From NCBI GenBank assembly GCA_009760855.2, contig WPIO01000120.1, positions 618,001 through 682,000 of the forward strand: a stretch of DNA of 64,000 nt, written 5' to 3'. Under the pieces are notes generated by a model. That model made no database searches and was not told where the DNA came from. It saw nothing but the letters and a program-made list of their open reading frames with translations. Shown piece by piece: positions 43,796-57,000 of the stretch; position 1 is the first letter of the stretch, and every line of letters starts with the position of its first letter. The translations under genes were made by a program, and so were the position numbers. This DNA comes from Cristatella mucedo (taxonomy: Eukaryota > Bryozoa > Phylactolaemata > Cristatellidae).

Positions 43796-46062
43796 TTAGA
43801 TACCCGTAGGCACGTATTTTCTTACGGGATACGGTCAAATAACAATAGCGATTACTTTAAGCAGGTCTTCGCTGTATCGTTTCCGTATAGGATGTTTGCA
43901 AGAACATTGGTTTTCGAAAGAATTCATCAACGAACAAGAACCAGCGAGGGAGAGCTCTATGCCAGGATGGGAAGTTGTAGTAGTAGTAGGCGTGCAGCTC
44001 GAATAGGCGGAGTGTGCCGACTTAAGTAGGACTGCCGGCCGCCGTGAAAAAGAGTCCTCATATCTTAGCGTAACAATTTCATATCCATAATGCAGATGAG
44101 TTTATTGACAGTCACTAATATTTTACAGTGGCCATGACGTACACCAAGAACTGGTGGCCTAGAGCTTAAATTAGCCCAAAAGCCTCGGCTAACCCAGAAG
44201 CCACAACCAACAGCATATCCCATGGCTTTGATTTTTATTTGACATCAGCCGTAGATTATCGCGTCTTGATAAAATAAGGGTTGAGTTTGCATTGAAGGTA
44301 TACGAGTCGACAAGTGTAAGCATCCTGTTGGAGTTGAAGGTGTAAGCATCCTGTTGGAGTTGAAGGTTTCGAGTATAGTTAATGGTTTAGGTTTAGGACT
44401 TAGCAGCTAACCGGCGATGATTCGTTTATCGTTTTTAAATGTCTTTAAGTCAGGTAATGTCGTAAAGTCAATTAAAGTTTAGTGGCTTAGCAGCGCTTTG
44501 GTAGATTTAGGGTTTTATGTCTGTCAAAATAAGCAACTAGTATTCGTGATAGTTTGTGGTTACGACTGGTTGATTCAATTTAGGGTTTCGCAAATAAGTG
44601 TTAATGGCCTGGGTGTGGACTTGGGTTGTTTGCTAGTGAGTGAGGGAGAATAAGAATCAGCTCTCTTTAGAGAAATGCAGAAGTTTCATAACATTAGCAA
44701 TAACACTGTAGATTTACAGCTTCTAAATTTATCAGGAATCGTCACAGACGAGCACCAAAAGCCATATGAAGCTTCGAGTGTTTTATAGTAAGCTGTCCTT
44801 GCTAAAATTCGCTTAATTGGTTTGGCTTATAAGTCATTGACCATTCACACTAAAACTTTGAGCTGGAAACCAAGACACAAAAACTGTATTGGTCTCAGGA
44901 GGACTTGAGATCTGTTGGCAGGTTCTTAATTTTCAAAGCTGAAGCAAAACGTACCATCCTAAAGCGATTCCAAAGACAGGCTAGACACGGAGCGCCTCAA
45001 GTCCATACTGGTTCTGTAGCATATATAGTTGTAGCTACCAAGCTTTCTGCGTTCTCCTAACCAATCGTCTGTAGCTGCACGGACTTGTAATTTGGCTTTT
45101 CAGAGCAGGGATTTGGGCCAACCATTTACCTCTTAGGCGTGTTTCTGGTGGCGAGCAAATTAGTGCTGGGCACTCTCATTCACTACTTATCGCAATCGCA
45201 GTAACCACGGTTGAGTGCACAGTGTTGAGATAAGCAACGTCAGCAGAGGCGAACTCGTGCTCAGCTTTACGATTAAAGCTAACTGTTAAACTTGACTAAT
45301 TCTTTCAAATCTCTACCACTGTCACAATTCGAGCCGTCAAAGCTTATGACTCTTTGAGATGGGCTATGGGTTCGAGGCCGAGGAGGTCAGGGCATATATT
45401 TCACAGTGATTTCGAGAAAACCCCTTATTCCTCCAGAATGGGTGTGGCTATCCACGGAGATACTGACTCAGCCAAAACAATAAGTCGGTTTATTGATGGC
45501 AAAGACTGCTCAAAGTGAAGATCAAGTCGCCAAGGCTAACCTCTGATCCGTCAGGAAGTGGCTGGGGCGAACGCATGCAGTCGTCAGCGACTGCCTAGGA
45601 TGCATCGAACTTTCACCGACAGTCACGAGTCCTTTGAACGGGCGGCTAGGCAGGCTGATGGCAGATCATCATAGTGTCTAGTCTGCTGCCAACCAGAAGA
45701 GATGCCTTCGCAATACGCGTATATTACTGGGCCGCAGGCTGACAGGGTTATTGACCCACACTTGAGGACTACAAGCAGCTGGTAGCACGACTCTGCCATC
45801 GCTGATTACTTTGTTAGAACCTGTTGAGCCAATGCGGACCATGCGAAACTCAAATGCATCGGCAACATCAAATTCCTGGTGCATAATATCGGCTCAATAG
45901 GCAAAGGGACAATCCCACCTTCTGCTTCGACCAGGTTAGCACTGTAGGCGAGGAATCGATACGCGTGTACCATGCAGTGCTAGGCAGAGAAATCAGCACA
46001 TGGCACTGCCGAATATGGCTATGTGTGAAAGCAGTCTTAGTCCAGCCTAGCCACTTAGAACT
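43796..46062 (-). repeat. Tandem unit 2 (2267 bp)
   Basis: Same order of blocks as unit 1, with two structural differences. About 415 bp of unit 1 (42131-42545) are absent, the join being at TTTGGCTTATAAGTCATTGA (44822-44841). There is also a local 26-bp duplication (GTAAGCATCCTGTTGGAGTT, twice at 44312-44362). After CAGCCTAGCCACTTAGAA at about 46062 the sequence becomes unrelated. Confidence 0.8.
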
Positions 46063-47284
46063 TGGATTAAGCTGTTCATATCCACAGGGCTGGTCATGGC
46101 GTTTTCAGAAGCCAACTGCAGGTATGAGAATGTGTCAGGTCGGTAATTGCATGTGCACGACATATGTCTTAGATTTGAATGCCTTTTGAGGGGGCTTTGG
46201 GCCCAACCTCCCAGGATAAACAGAGGTTGGTCTGCAGGCTGGAGCTACTATATAAGTTGCAATGACATTACTGCGTGCCGTCGTTCGTAGGAATTGTTGC
46301 ATGTAAGGGCTCACAGCCGACAATGTTCTGCATAGGTTTTACGGCCATGCTTAAGTTCTTGGATATGGCAACTAGCTCAGCGAAAATAGCTCGGAGGTCC
46401 GCAATTTTATTTCACTACGGTGCTAGCTGCTTCCTTAAGATTTTTACACTTGTATATTTAAATATCAATATAGCCTCCGTTTTTGAGGCCCTAAGTTCAA
46501 CGTTTGCTGAACACACATTTTTGTAAATTTTAATATCAGATATTAACTGTATTATCTTTATGTATTATCTTTTTATGAGTGATACGCATTTTTGTGTATA
46601 GGATTTTAGAAAGCAATACAAGGGTGCTGGAAAAGCTGCTAAGTTATTTTGCATTTCTCCAGAAAAAAAAAATCAATCTTGAATGCCATTTAGACCTTAC
46701 TGGTTCCGCTCTCTAGGAAATGGTGTGCTTAATTAGTTACCAATAAAACTCGAGAGCTGGGACACTGCAGTCAAAAAACACCATAAAAAACAGATAGCCA
46801 AGCTTTTGGAAATGGTTGAATTGTCGTATCCATGAGCTAACTCAAAAGAAAGATTCAAATGCAACTGGCCTTATGCAGGGTGTAAGTAATGGGAAATATT
46901 TTTTCACGTGCTGGGAGAATTTGTTCGTTCTAGTGCTCCAGGAAAAAATAATTAGCGAGTACATATTCTTTCAAAATGGAGATGCGAGTCAGCTCTCGAA
47001 AATATTAGAGTGTTTTGAAAATATGTTTCTAATGCTGCTGAGGCGTCATTTGTTTTTGCAGCAAGGCTGAGAAATAAGAATGGATGGCAGGATGTATTAT
47101 GGATTTTAATTAGTTTCTGGATTTACTAAAGCTGTGCATTCAATTATGCTTTCACAGCTATTGCCAAGCCCAATTTTAATCATACTATAGTAAAGAAGAA
47201 AATATCGGGATGTTACGACATTGAGTCAGAACTCTGTCATTATTGACTCGCCACCCTGTAGCTACCGCGAGTTCCGTTTGGGTT
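46063..47284. other. Unidentified AT-rich stretch
   Basis: No gene supported. Short frames (74-84 codons) at 45965-46189, 46275-46526 and 46816-47070 have no recognisable motif. Confidence 0.35.
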
Positions 47285-47680
47285 CTAATACACGATCTTA
47301 TGTCTCGAAGTAGCAATGTAATTTAATGTAATGTATCTCCGTCTGTAACTCCACAAAGTCATAAAGACCACGTGCGTGTTACGCAGGAGACTTTTGTATA
47401 GCGCGTTCACAGCCCTTTCGCTACGCATTCGGTGGCCAATAGACTTCGCCTCACGCAACAAAGAGAAAGTGGGAAGCATGGCAGAGTCAGGAGAGCAGTT
47501 GAGGTAGTGAGTAGCATAGAAGTAGCAGCTCAGGACCGCTGAAAAGGATGTGACATAGTCAGCAGTAGGAGAGCAGTTGTCGTTGCGTAAGAATTGTGGA
47601 AGAGAGTTCCACTGTCTAGGACCTTCAGAGCTAAAGCTTCTGTCACTAACGGTCTTTAAGTGGAGGAATGGGACAGCTGA
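47285..47680 (-). mobile_element. Fragment of another LINE (RT C-terminal domain)
   Basis: On the minus strand, starting near 47650, the frame reads DRSFSSEGPRQWNSLPQFL and continues open through the 64-codon segment at 47285-47479. The RSFS-x-GPR-x-WNSLP signature is the usual C-terminal motif of CR1/RTE/L2-like reverse transcriptases. The surrounding sequence differs from the L2 family that dominates this window, so this is probably a second LINE lineage. Confidence 0.6.
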
Positions 47681-48009
47681 TTAATTAGTAAATAAATAAA
47701 TAGTAAATAATATTAAACAATAAATACTCTGTAAGCAGAAGAAGCAGTGTATCACATTTTCTCTGTCTTTAAAAATTTGGCCTTAATGTAAGCATTAAAT
47801 CCTGATAGTCATGCACGGGAGAGAACACACCCATGCAGTTTTTTAAGGCCTGATATTGTATTCATGGCTTAGGGCCAGGTTTGAAATTACGAAGTCCAAA
47901 CTAAGGCTCCGAGACTGTGTAGATTATATTCTGACTCACTTTGGTCAGCCCTTGAGCTTCGATCTTTGATCATTACAAGTGATTTGGAAGTACCAGACCT
48001 GGAAGCCAG
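47681..48009. other. AT-rich spacer
   Basis: A TAAATAAATAAA-type low-complexity patch at 47685-47730, then unrecognised sequence. Confidence 0.4.
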
Positions 48010-48150
48010 AAGACTAGGTTGCCAGGAAGTAAGGTGCTCGCTCTTCACGACTTAAGTTGTACGTTCGAATCCTGTACTGGACAATCCTTTATTGCCAATT
48101 GCATGCGGCAGTGATAGCCCTCATTGCTCTTCTGCCGCTATACACACAAG
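48010..48150 (+). mobile_element. tRNA-derived SINE copy
   Basis: A good B box CGTTCGAATCC at 48062-48072 follows a related head (ACTAGGTTGCC...AAGGTGCTCGCTCTTCACGAC). The body block TGCTCTTCTGCCGCTATACA matches the SINE at 3110-3213. The A box is less clear. Truncated compared with 27525-27696. Confidence 0.55.
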
Positions 48151-48639
48151 ATACATGAATCAGTTAGTATTTTTGTTCGTTATGTCAAAATTGCGGATCT
48201 TAGCACTACAAAGCTCCAGGCAACAAGCGCCAGCTAGTTCAAAAATCTGTAGACTATTAGGATAACGGAAGTGTTAGAAATCCTTGCTTAGCAGCTCTTA
48301 GATATCCATTTTACACGGCCCAATTTAAGCTGGACCATCGGCGGAGACCCCTGAAAACTTATAGTAGTTAACTACCAGTAAAGTAGAAGTGACAGGCCGC
48401 ACATTGAGACCAATGAGTAAAAACCAGAATCACTACAAAGTACCAGAGAGCATCACTGTAAAATAAAGAAGAAACACCTTAAACATAATTTTGAAGCGAC
48501 TTAAGGATGCAACGATGATCTAAAAATATCGAAATAGCAGTTGGGCTATGTCTGGAGAACGTAGTCACGAGTGTCAGCGAATGAGAAAGGGAATTTGGTT
48601 TTGTATGATTCGGAAAAGTGAGCATGGTAACAATCATTT
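48151..48639. other. Unidentified spacer
   Basis: Nothing recognised. Confidence 0.35.
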
Positions 48640-48800
48640 TATTTGTGCCACAATAAAAAAGTACTACATATTTTACATGCGAATTGGGGCCAATTAAATG
48701 CTATATGATAAACAAATTTAAAGTGCCGATAAAGAGATTGAGTTACCTGAGGATTATATATCAAATGTATTTTTTTATTATTATTATTATTATTTTATGG
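48640..48800 (+). mobile_element. L2 3' tail fragment
   Basis: The block AAAGAGATTGAGTTACCTGA followed by a long (ATT)n run at 48773-48796 is the L2 3' end in + orientation. Confidence 0.65.
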
Positions 48801-49290
48801 CAACGCATACTGAGCCAGAGGCACGTGGATAATCTTTTTCCGAATTAGAAAGCTCTTTAGTTTGTTGATAAACACTGCTAAATGCAGCAAATATTTCCTA
48901 ATATTTAAATGTGCCACTTTGTTTAGCGAAACTGGATGAATTCACGTCCGGTGGGCTTTACATTCAAAGTCTCAGTATTGTATGTGTTACCACAGCACCA
49001 CGTAGTAAGAGTGCTAAACCATGCAATCCACCTACATTTAATTATAATAGCAAGACATTTTCCCTTTTAATTATTGCAAATGCAGCAACAGCGAAGAGCA
49101 TTTTGGTTGCTAAAGGTGGTATTTTCAAGACATACAATGTGATTTTATATAGCTGCAGGAATGTTTCCTTGTACACTAATATATCTATTACATACTCAAA
49201 GTTTTGTTTGGCTGCTTCAGCTAACCGAGCCTAACCACTAAAGCTACGTATTAAAACCACGATGCTGAATTTCAGTACCGCTAATACTAC
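48801..49290. other. Unidentified spacer with one 107-codon frame
   Basis: The plus-strand frame at 48911-49234 shows no recognisable domain and is AT-rich. I do not support it as a gene. Confidence 0.3.
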
Positions 49291-49294
49291 TTTT

Positions 49295-49605
49295 AACAGT
49301 GAAAATAATTTGTATTGTGCCCTCACAGAGGTTAATCTTTCTAGGCACTTTACGTATGCTTTAAAACCAGTGTGATCAAATAGTTAGTGGTAGCATGCTC
49401 ACTGTTAACAAGCCTAACATGGTTAAAAGTGACAAGCACAGTGCCGGCATGTAAAATATGGCTAGCGGTATCATGCACAGTGGCAGTACACATAACCACA
49501 AAGAGCATTAAACGCACGGACCCACTAAAAAGCTGGGATAAACTGGTGCGTCCTTAGCCAATAGCAAGCTTATGGAGCCACATCTTACCGATAGAACCTC
49601 ATCGA
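49295..49605 (-). mobile_element. L2 3' end, decayed
   Basis: The + strand holds CTCACAGAGGTTAATCTTTC, TAGGCACTTTACGTATGC, GTGACAAGCACAGTGCCGGC and ACGGACCCACTAAA in the same order as the other minus-strand L2 3' ends. It is cut off on the 5' side. Confidence 0.7.
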
Positions 49606-50985
49606 GGCTGTGAAACCAGCTAATAATTTTTTGGAGGATAGCTTAAACTCTACCTTGCCTGCTTTGGATCGTCAACTAGACAGTGAAATTAGCCGGAATG
49701 CTTATGACGCTGCCCCTTTTCAGCTCGCACGAATCTACGGGAGCTCACGAGCAGCCTGGGTGCATTTTCGGAATTCTGAAATCCAAACTGTAACGATCGC
49801 ATTTAGCAAGTTTCCTCTGACTAACCACTCATCCAATGATACACTTGTATTTTATTGACACCTAGAGGTTAGCTGTAAGTGCAGACAGCCACGATCAAAG
49901 TGATCGCATTTCCCTGCCCGAGGTGACCAATCAAGCACAATGAATAGAATGTGGCAGTGCCCGGTATTATTCATCTTTTGTTGGATCTTTTATTTGGCAT
50001 CGATTGCAGGTGGCGGTGTTGCTATAGTGCAGCTTCGACCAAGGAAGCTGAATCGTTTTTTTCTTGCCACAGGCCAAGAAAACAACGCCGTAACCCCCCC
50101 CCCCCCCTGAATGCAGCAGGTAGGCTGTGAATGCTGAATGCTGGGCAACAGTTTCGGACAGGGATCTTGACTAGGGAGTTGACAGGCGTAGCTGGTTTGC
50201 TGGCGTCTTCTGGCAGTTTTGCTTCGCGATCCAAATATGAATCCGGCATACTTGTCGCATTCTGCATGCCAACTAAGTTGCTGCTCTAATATCTTGAGCT
50301 GAGTGGAGCCTTGTTGATTGGAATCTCTGTATTTCATGTTCTGCAGGAAGAAGGAAGCGAGCCTCTCCTTTTTTCAAGCCTTCCATTTGTACCCCTCGCT
50401 TATTACTCCGAACGAGAGCCTCAGTGACTCAAAGTAGCTGCCACAGATGGATAATGCCAGGTCGGGAATCATTAAAAAGTACTTTCCCATGGCAATATGT
50501 ACGACATTAAATGTAAAAGGCACAAATGATCACTGAAAGCTGCCTGGGTAAAATTTAATGCCCCTTGCGGTATTTGTGAAGACACCTCGTACCGGTAGTG
50601 AGACGGGTTGGATGCCACATTAGCAAGTAACAAATTCCACGAATCACTATACTCTTACATTGAGCCATGACCAGGAATATGCCAATGACTTGAAATATGC
50701 TCACACAGTGTGCGAGTACCCAAGACTGCCGACCATAGTTTGACTGCAGGTATCTGTTTTGCTGATACCCATGTGGGTGAACATAACACATGCTCGGTTT
50801 TGTTGCTTTGATAAGGGAAGCAAGTCCGAGCAATTAAGTGTTCCCGCTACTGATTATTTAGCAATGCCAATTTTGCGTAGACTATTATGTACTTCATTAG
50901 CGGTTGCTGTTAAATGTACGGTCATACATTCACTTTAGAACGGGTTTTGCAGCCTAAATTGGTAATCAAACCCTTAATCACTAAA
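49606..50985. other. Unidentified stretch
   Basis: Contains a run of 14 C at 50094-50107 and a 115-codon minus-strand frame (49990-50337) crossing it. No domain recognised; no gene supported. Confidence 0.35.
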
Positions 50986-51245
50986 ATATGTATGCCAGCA
51001 TTTAGTGGGTCACTGTGATTCGTCCTTTATGTGCTTATGCATGCTGACACTGCTGCATGCTACCACCAATCACACTTGCATGCTGACTCTGTACGTGTCA
51101 ACCCTAAGCATGTTATTCATGTTATTTATCAAGCACGATATTTACACTCACCATTCGATCGTATTTCCTTTGCAGTAAACGTTAAGCACGCAGAAATAGA
51201 TTGAGTTCTCTGAGGGAGCTTCATCAAGTGCATTATCATTGTTAT
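50986..51245 (+). mobile_element. L2 3' end
   Basis: The + strand reads CAGCATTTAGTGGGTCACTG, the CATGCTGACACTGCTGCATG region, TTGAGTTCTCTGAGGGAGCT and an ATTATCATTGTTATTATTAC tail, all as in other L2 3' ends. About 260 bp. Confidence 0.75.
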
Positions 51246-52994
51246 TATTACTAAGATGCATCGCTCATGGTTTTACTGTGACGTCAACATCTAATGCTTT
51301 GTACTATACTGAATAAATAACCTAATGGCGGTTCATGCTTGTGAGTTGCTCCTGCCTGCGTCAATCGAATAAATAGGAATCCAGAACTCCCCAGTCTTCG
51401 GCCTTGGCCAGTAATATGCTGTATCGGATCGAAACTGGGGATACTCAGTCTTATCGCCGTTCTTCCAGTCAGTGAGTCATTACGGGGGCACCATTTGGCA
51501 GCTATGCGCTAAAAAAGCACGGTCTTTAATTTTAAAATTGAATGTTGAGCTTATGCGATTTTTACTTACCTTACGTGCTAGCATGGAATAAATAGTAACC
51601 CAACGGTCAACTTAAGGAGCCTGTTGTACACTGGGTCCGGTGCTGTGCACATGTAATCGTCTCTAGCTTTCAAATAGAATGCTTTACGCTAGTGAAACGG
51701 AGTTTTTATATTAAGCAATGGGCGCTATTTATTACTGCCGTGTTATCGTGTCGTCGGCATACCTACGCATGTTGAGGAAACCTCTGCCAATTCCTGGTCG
51801 TGTTTTGAGGCACCTGCTCCTACGTGTCGACAAGGACTAGAAAGTTTTCAAGCACTTCGTTTGTTGCAAAAGTACTTTAGTGAAGAAGCTGTTTAAGGTA
51901 GTTTGGAACATCTTATAAGTTCATAAGGAAAAAATATAACCGCTGTAATCAGTACCTCCCATTATCAATCTCAATTATAATTTCTTGTAGCTAACAGAGC
52001 GTTGAAGTCTCGGCCATTACAACCCTTTACAAGACTGCCGACTCGTCGAAGCTGCAACATCGAGTGCTAAGAAAACCAGGGAAGACAGCTGCCCGTGAAC
52101 GATGTCAGCTGTAGCCTGTGAAATGGAGGTGGCTGCTGCGACTGGCGATTGGTTATCGCTATTGGCGGAAGCGAGACTGGTGATGCATGTCCATCAGAGT
52201 CTACAGACACAATGAGCAAAAACGTTCCCTTTGGATATAACAAGAATAGCCATCTTGGCGAATCTGACTCATAACGACCAGCAATCGGTGCTCCCGTACG
52301 AGTCTTCTGTCGCTATTTGTCGTCATTTTAAACCAATCCAGTGCCAAGGAACAAGCGATTCAACTTCTTCTGCCTGCAAGTCGTACTATGGGGCAGTGTC
52401 TTCCTCCGCTCCACAACAGGCCGCAAGAAAAAGCTCAGGTGCTGTGCTAAACGAGACGCTGCAAAAAGCTGGGTCGGCGTTGTGTGGCCGCCAAAAGTTG
52501 AACCTGCACGAGGCAGCCTATGAAGCAGCCTATGAATTCCGCCTTCGATAGCGGCTCCACCGGAGGCGGAAGCGTCTTAGTAGGCAGACTGAAGTGGTCT
52601 TATGCAACTGCCCGAACCGCTTCTGATCTGGCTCCGACTCCGGACCTGGGTGGCAAGCCACCGTCGGAATGATGGCGTGGCCTACCCGTGTGCTGGCACT
52701 GTGCGTCCGGGCCTCAAAGGGCGGGGCCACCGAGTTAGCCTAACGTAGGATGCGCTGAGCATATGCACACAGTGATTGTCTGGAAAGCCAGACGGCGAAC
52801 GCTGAGCCCTCAGCGCCTGCCTGCGTGTGTGCAAACGGGCTTGTGTCCAGTCATAAGCTCGGCATTTGCAGTCCGGCATGACAACGTGCAGCAGGCGTCG
52901 GATGTAGGCTGCTAGTTCCCGAGATAAGCATGCTCGTTAACAGGAACAGTGCAACTGAAACCACGAGCCATAACCGTTGTTCCTATAGTAGGTG
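51246..52994. other. Unidentified stretch
   Basis: No element recognised. From about 52100 to 52900 GC rises and a 106-codon plus-strand frame occurs (52231-52551). It has no motif that I know and no clear splice borders. Confidence 0.35.
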
Positions 52995-53199
<205 letters not shown>

Positions 53200-53201
<2 letters not shown>

Positions 53202-54007
53202 TCTGGCCTATTACCAAGTTGCAAGCTGACCACTCAATGTTTTTACTAATTGCAGCTATATCAGCAATCGATGCTCGACACTTCCGCTGCCTGGCCTCAT
53301 TCGCCCGTCCTGGGCACTTTGTAAGGGCACTGCTAGCCCTTCGTAACTAGGGGGGGGAAGCCCAAGCTCTACAGAAAGTACTCCCTCAGGGCCCACTGCA
53401 AATAGGGCCCCCAAGGAAGTTCGATATATATCAGACGAGCGAATACGGTTTTTAGCTTTAGTTTATTTATTAATTTGCAGTAGAAGCCACATCCACGAAT
53501 TTAGCCACAAGCTGCTAATCTTAACAGTTATGCTGCATTGCTATACAGTGCTCAACGGAGGGCTTCCCCCCCCCCCTGAGAGAGCCCCTGCCGGTAGCTC
53601 TCCCCAACAATAACAGGAAGTGGGTGGCAAGAAGTGGCGGCCACCACTGCTGCAAACCAGTCTGGATAGGCATTAGGCCCTTTATGATTGACTAGTTAGG
53701 ACAAGGTCATGGTGTAGCCACACGTAGAGTATTCTGTCGGTGAGGCAAATTTCCGGCTATGCCCAACTCCACCCTGTCTCGCTCCCGATCGGCAGTTGGG
53801 GGGGGGGGCTTGGCCGGTGTAGCGGACGAGTCCATGCTCGTGCAATTCAATCAATCGGCTGGTAGCCAGCCATGCCCTGCAACCGCCAGAGTCTCTGCTG
53901 CCCCAGCAGCTCCAATTAGAAAGCTCCATCCCTCCAGCGAGCTGCAGTAGGGTCGCTATCGGCGACGGGACTGGGCGAGTTAAAGAAGAAATCCACACCG
54001 ATTGGAT
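53200..54007. other. Region upstream of the receptor gene
   Basis: Contains G and C homopolymer runs (53351-53358, 53567-53576, 53800-53808) and is moderately GC-rich from 53570 on, as often seen near a transcription start. I cannot point to a TATA box. A TAA at 53981 is in frame with the ATG at 54008, so coding does not extend further up in this exon. Confidence 0.35.
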
Positions 54008-54071
54008 ATGCTGCACGGCCGGCTGCTCCTGCTCGTCTTCGGCTGCTCGCTGTGTGCCGGCTCGGCGACTG
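54008..54071 (+). CDS. Cys-loop receptor gene, exon 1 (signal peptide)
   Basis: The ATG at 54008 opens a 21-codon frame with a textbook secretory signal: a short basic start, a leucine-rich core (LLLLVF) and a small-residue cleavage region (CAGSAT). The exon ends at ACTG, followed by the donor GTAAGA at 54072. The split leaves one base of a codon (phase 1). The next receptor exon, 4.5 kb downstream, begins with two bases completing that codon as glycine, so the joint is in frame. In nicotinic receptor genes the first intron also follows the signal peptide in phase 1. That this exon belongs to the downstream exons is my inference; further small exons in the intron cannot be excluded. Confidence 0.62.
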
Positions 54072-57000
54072 GTAAGAAGCGTGCCGAGACGTACATTAAA
54101 CGTAGAACGCCTCTGACCGCTACGTTCGGCACTGGACTGCTCGGCCTTGATTCAAACGAGGGAAGGCCGGCGAGATTGTAGTTTCCGCTAATCTTCTAGG
54201 TCAGGTAGGGAAAAACGAGCAGCATGTTCCGTTAGCACGCTCATCAGAACACGCCATTGACTGCCACCCGGTATTAGAGGAGCAATCGACGTGATTGCAG
54301 CTCAAGCCGCCCTGGGCTTGCTTCCACTTTCCTCGATAGGGTGGCAGGGTCGTCATGAAAAAGTGAAAACTAGAAGAGGCGATGGCTGAGCAGAGTAGGG
54401 GTGACTCTCCACACGGCCGCACTCAGGCCACACTCGGTTGCACCGCCAGTTCTTCCGACTGGGATAAACAGAGTGATTGCTGGGTTCTAGGTGAGCTAAT
54501 TGCACCATCTCGTATGTTTAGCAAAATGTTCGAGACTAATCAGCTGCATTACTAGTAGCTGTAATCGGCCTCGTAGTAACCTAACGTAGCAGCACGGTGG
54601 TGATGCCAACCCCAGACTGTAATCGATAGTCGTCGCAGATGTAGCAGGTGAACAAATGCCATATTCAAGGATCATTGTTCACTCGGCAGATACGGAAACA
54701 AAGATTCGGGGAGTTGTAGCAAGCATGGCTTATCAACACCTCGCAGCCTAATGGGGTACGAGCAACTTTACTGGAAAGAAGTCAGTCAACCTGAATAACT
54801 TATGTCGGTGCCTATTTAATGAAGCGTTGATATGGCAATTAAGCAGGCTGCTGATTACAAATTCACCCTCACTTAACTTTTCTTTCTCTTTGTCTTTTTA
54901 TTATGGTCTCCTTCTCAGTCTCTTCTGTCTCCAACCCTTCTCGAAGAGGCCTCAATCTCTTCGGTAACCATCTCCTTTTAGTCTCCGTCACTCTCTCCCT
55001 CTGTCTTTTGAAGTATCCGCCTCTCTTTCAGCCTGTCTGTGTCTGTTTCCGTCTCTTCCCCTCTCTGTTGCAGCCTGTATCTCTGTCTTTGCTACTGCAT
55101 TCTGTCTGGCTGTTTAATTAGCTCAATATATTCAGCAGATGTAAAATGCCTAGAAATTGCATTATTATTATTATTTCTAAATTGTTTCACTAAATTGCTT
55201 TCACTTCGTAACAGATGCCCGGGCAATAACCAGAATCTTACTAAAAATGTGGAAAATACACTTGATCAACAATGTGAGTAGTTGAATCTTCTTGGCATTA
55301 CGCATTAACTCCATTACATTTATGCAAGAGAACTCGTCATCTGCAGCTGTGCTGTAGCAGGTGAAAAGAGATAGCGAATTTTAGAAAACCTCAGACCTAA
55401 AAACTTCTCGAGGCTCTTAGTTCTAACTAAGAGCCTCGAGAAGTGTTCAGCCGCCAATTTTCAATACTGGCAAAAAACGCATCCCCTTTAGTGGACTACA
55501 AGTGATCCGTCTTCAGTTAAACGGCTTGGTTCGCGAAGTAATGTTGCTATATAAATGAATTATATTTCGAATTATATATTATTTGGGGAACAAAAAATTG
55601 CTCAGAGAGAATCTACACACACAATCAGCTACACGACTTTTCGAAATTGTGTGGATCGGAGCCTTGTGTGGCTTCTAAATATGCGAAGCTATGTCAGTAA
55701 ATTTTCCTAACGGCTGTAGGCAAATTATAAGTATAGGAGAGAAGGCTGGGTAATGTCAAAAGCAAGCCGAAACCATTTGAGCAGCAACATTTCTAGTTCA
55801 TTTATTTTTATATCTCCTTAAGTAGTTTAAAAACAATAAAAATAAAGGTAAAGACATATTTTGAAATATTCTTTGTTCCTAATATCAATTGAATCAGTAG
55901 GATTCGATAGCCTGTATAGGAAAAAACTTAATCTTTCGCTGATTGTTATCAACCTAGCGGTAAATTGAGATGGACATAATTAGCGATTCTAACGGCGATT
56001 GCCTCGCCAAGGGCGACTCTGTTCAATGAGAAATACGATACCCAAATGATGCCACCTGCTGTTCCGCGGTGATGCAAACATTCACAGTGATATAAAGCTG
56101 CAAAACCTAATAAACTGGAATGCTAGAGGACGATTATCAATACGTCACCAAAAGCTATCAACTCCATGTGACTCCTAGTTACAGCCCTAGAGCTTGGGTG
56201 CCTGATAGCCGTAATGGTCGCCTGTGATCTGGGCAAAAGGTTTAAGGACTGATCCCCAGTGCTGAGGGCAGCAAAAGTAGTATGGTCATTTGCACTATGG
56301 AAAGCAGATGAAGGATAATTTGCCTACTCTGGGAGAAATAGATGAAATACTGGTCACCTGCAAATTGAGTAATGGATGAAAGATTAATCACCTGCACGGG
56401 AGGTCAAGGATACAGTTCCGGTGACCTGGCACAGGACAGTAGCTTATAATGTATGCTAAGAGTAGAAAATTGTTGCAATTATAAAATTAAACTGCTATCC
56501 AGTCAATTTGACAAGGCTACTAGTCAAACTGTTGAGGGTTAATGCACCATCAGCGTTTAATCGCTTAGAGATTGTGCAATGACCTATTTCCTTGCAGGCC
56601 TCATGTAAACTCTCACTCGCTGAACACAGTAAACATTCGACTGTCACTCCTCGGTCTGAAATAAATGCAGCGGGCTATTGAATACGCTAAATATTGTTGG
56701 TAAATTTGTACAAATCTAAAGAGCATCGGAATCAAATCAGAGCTCTACAGCGACCGACCATTGGCTCTAATTCGACCAACGCACACTGTGCAACAAGCAA
56801 TCTCAACTGCTCACTTGGTGACAATTTCTGCCGGGAGGCCTGTGAATGCCTTTCCTTGGTGGTATACCAATGCCAACCAAGCGGCATTGGCCAGCTAATC
56901 TTTCCCCGATTCTCCACCCCAGTGAGCCTCATGGCACGTGGGCAGCGGTCATCGTGCACAGCTGGCACTAGTCCTCAGCAGGTTGCCGCCATGTTTCGCT

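Noticed and set aside
53759-53950. 63-codon frame just upstream of the signal exon
   Set aside because: Different frame from the ATG at 54008, contains a poly-G-coded glycine run, no domain; an in-frame TAA at 53981 excludes extension of exon 1.
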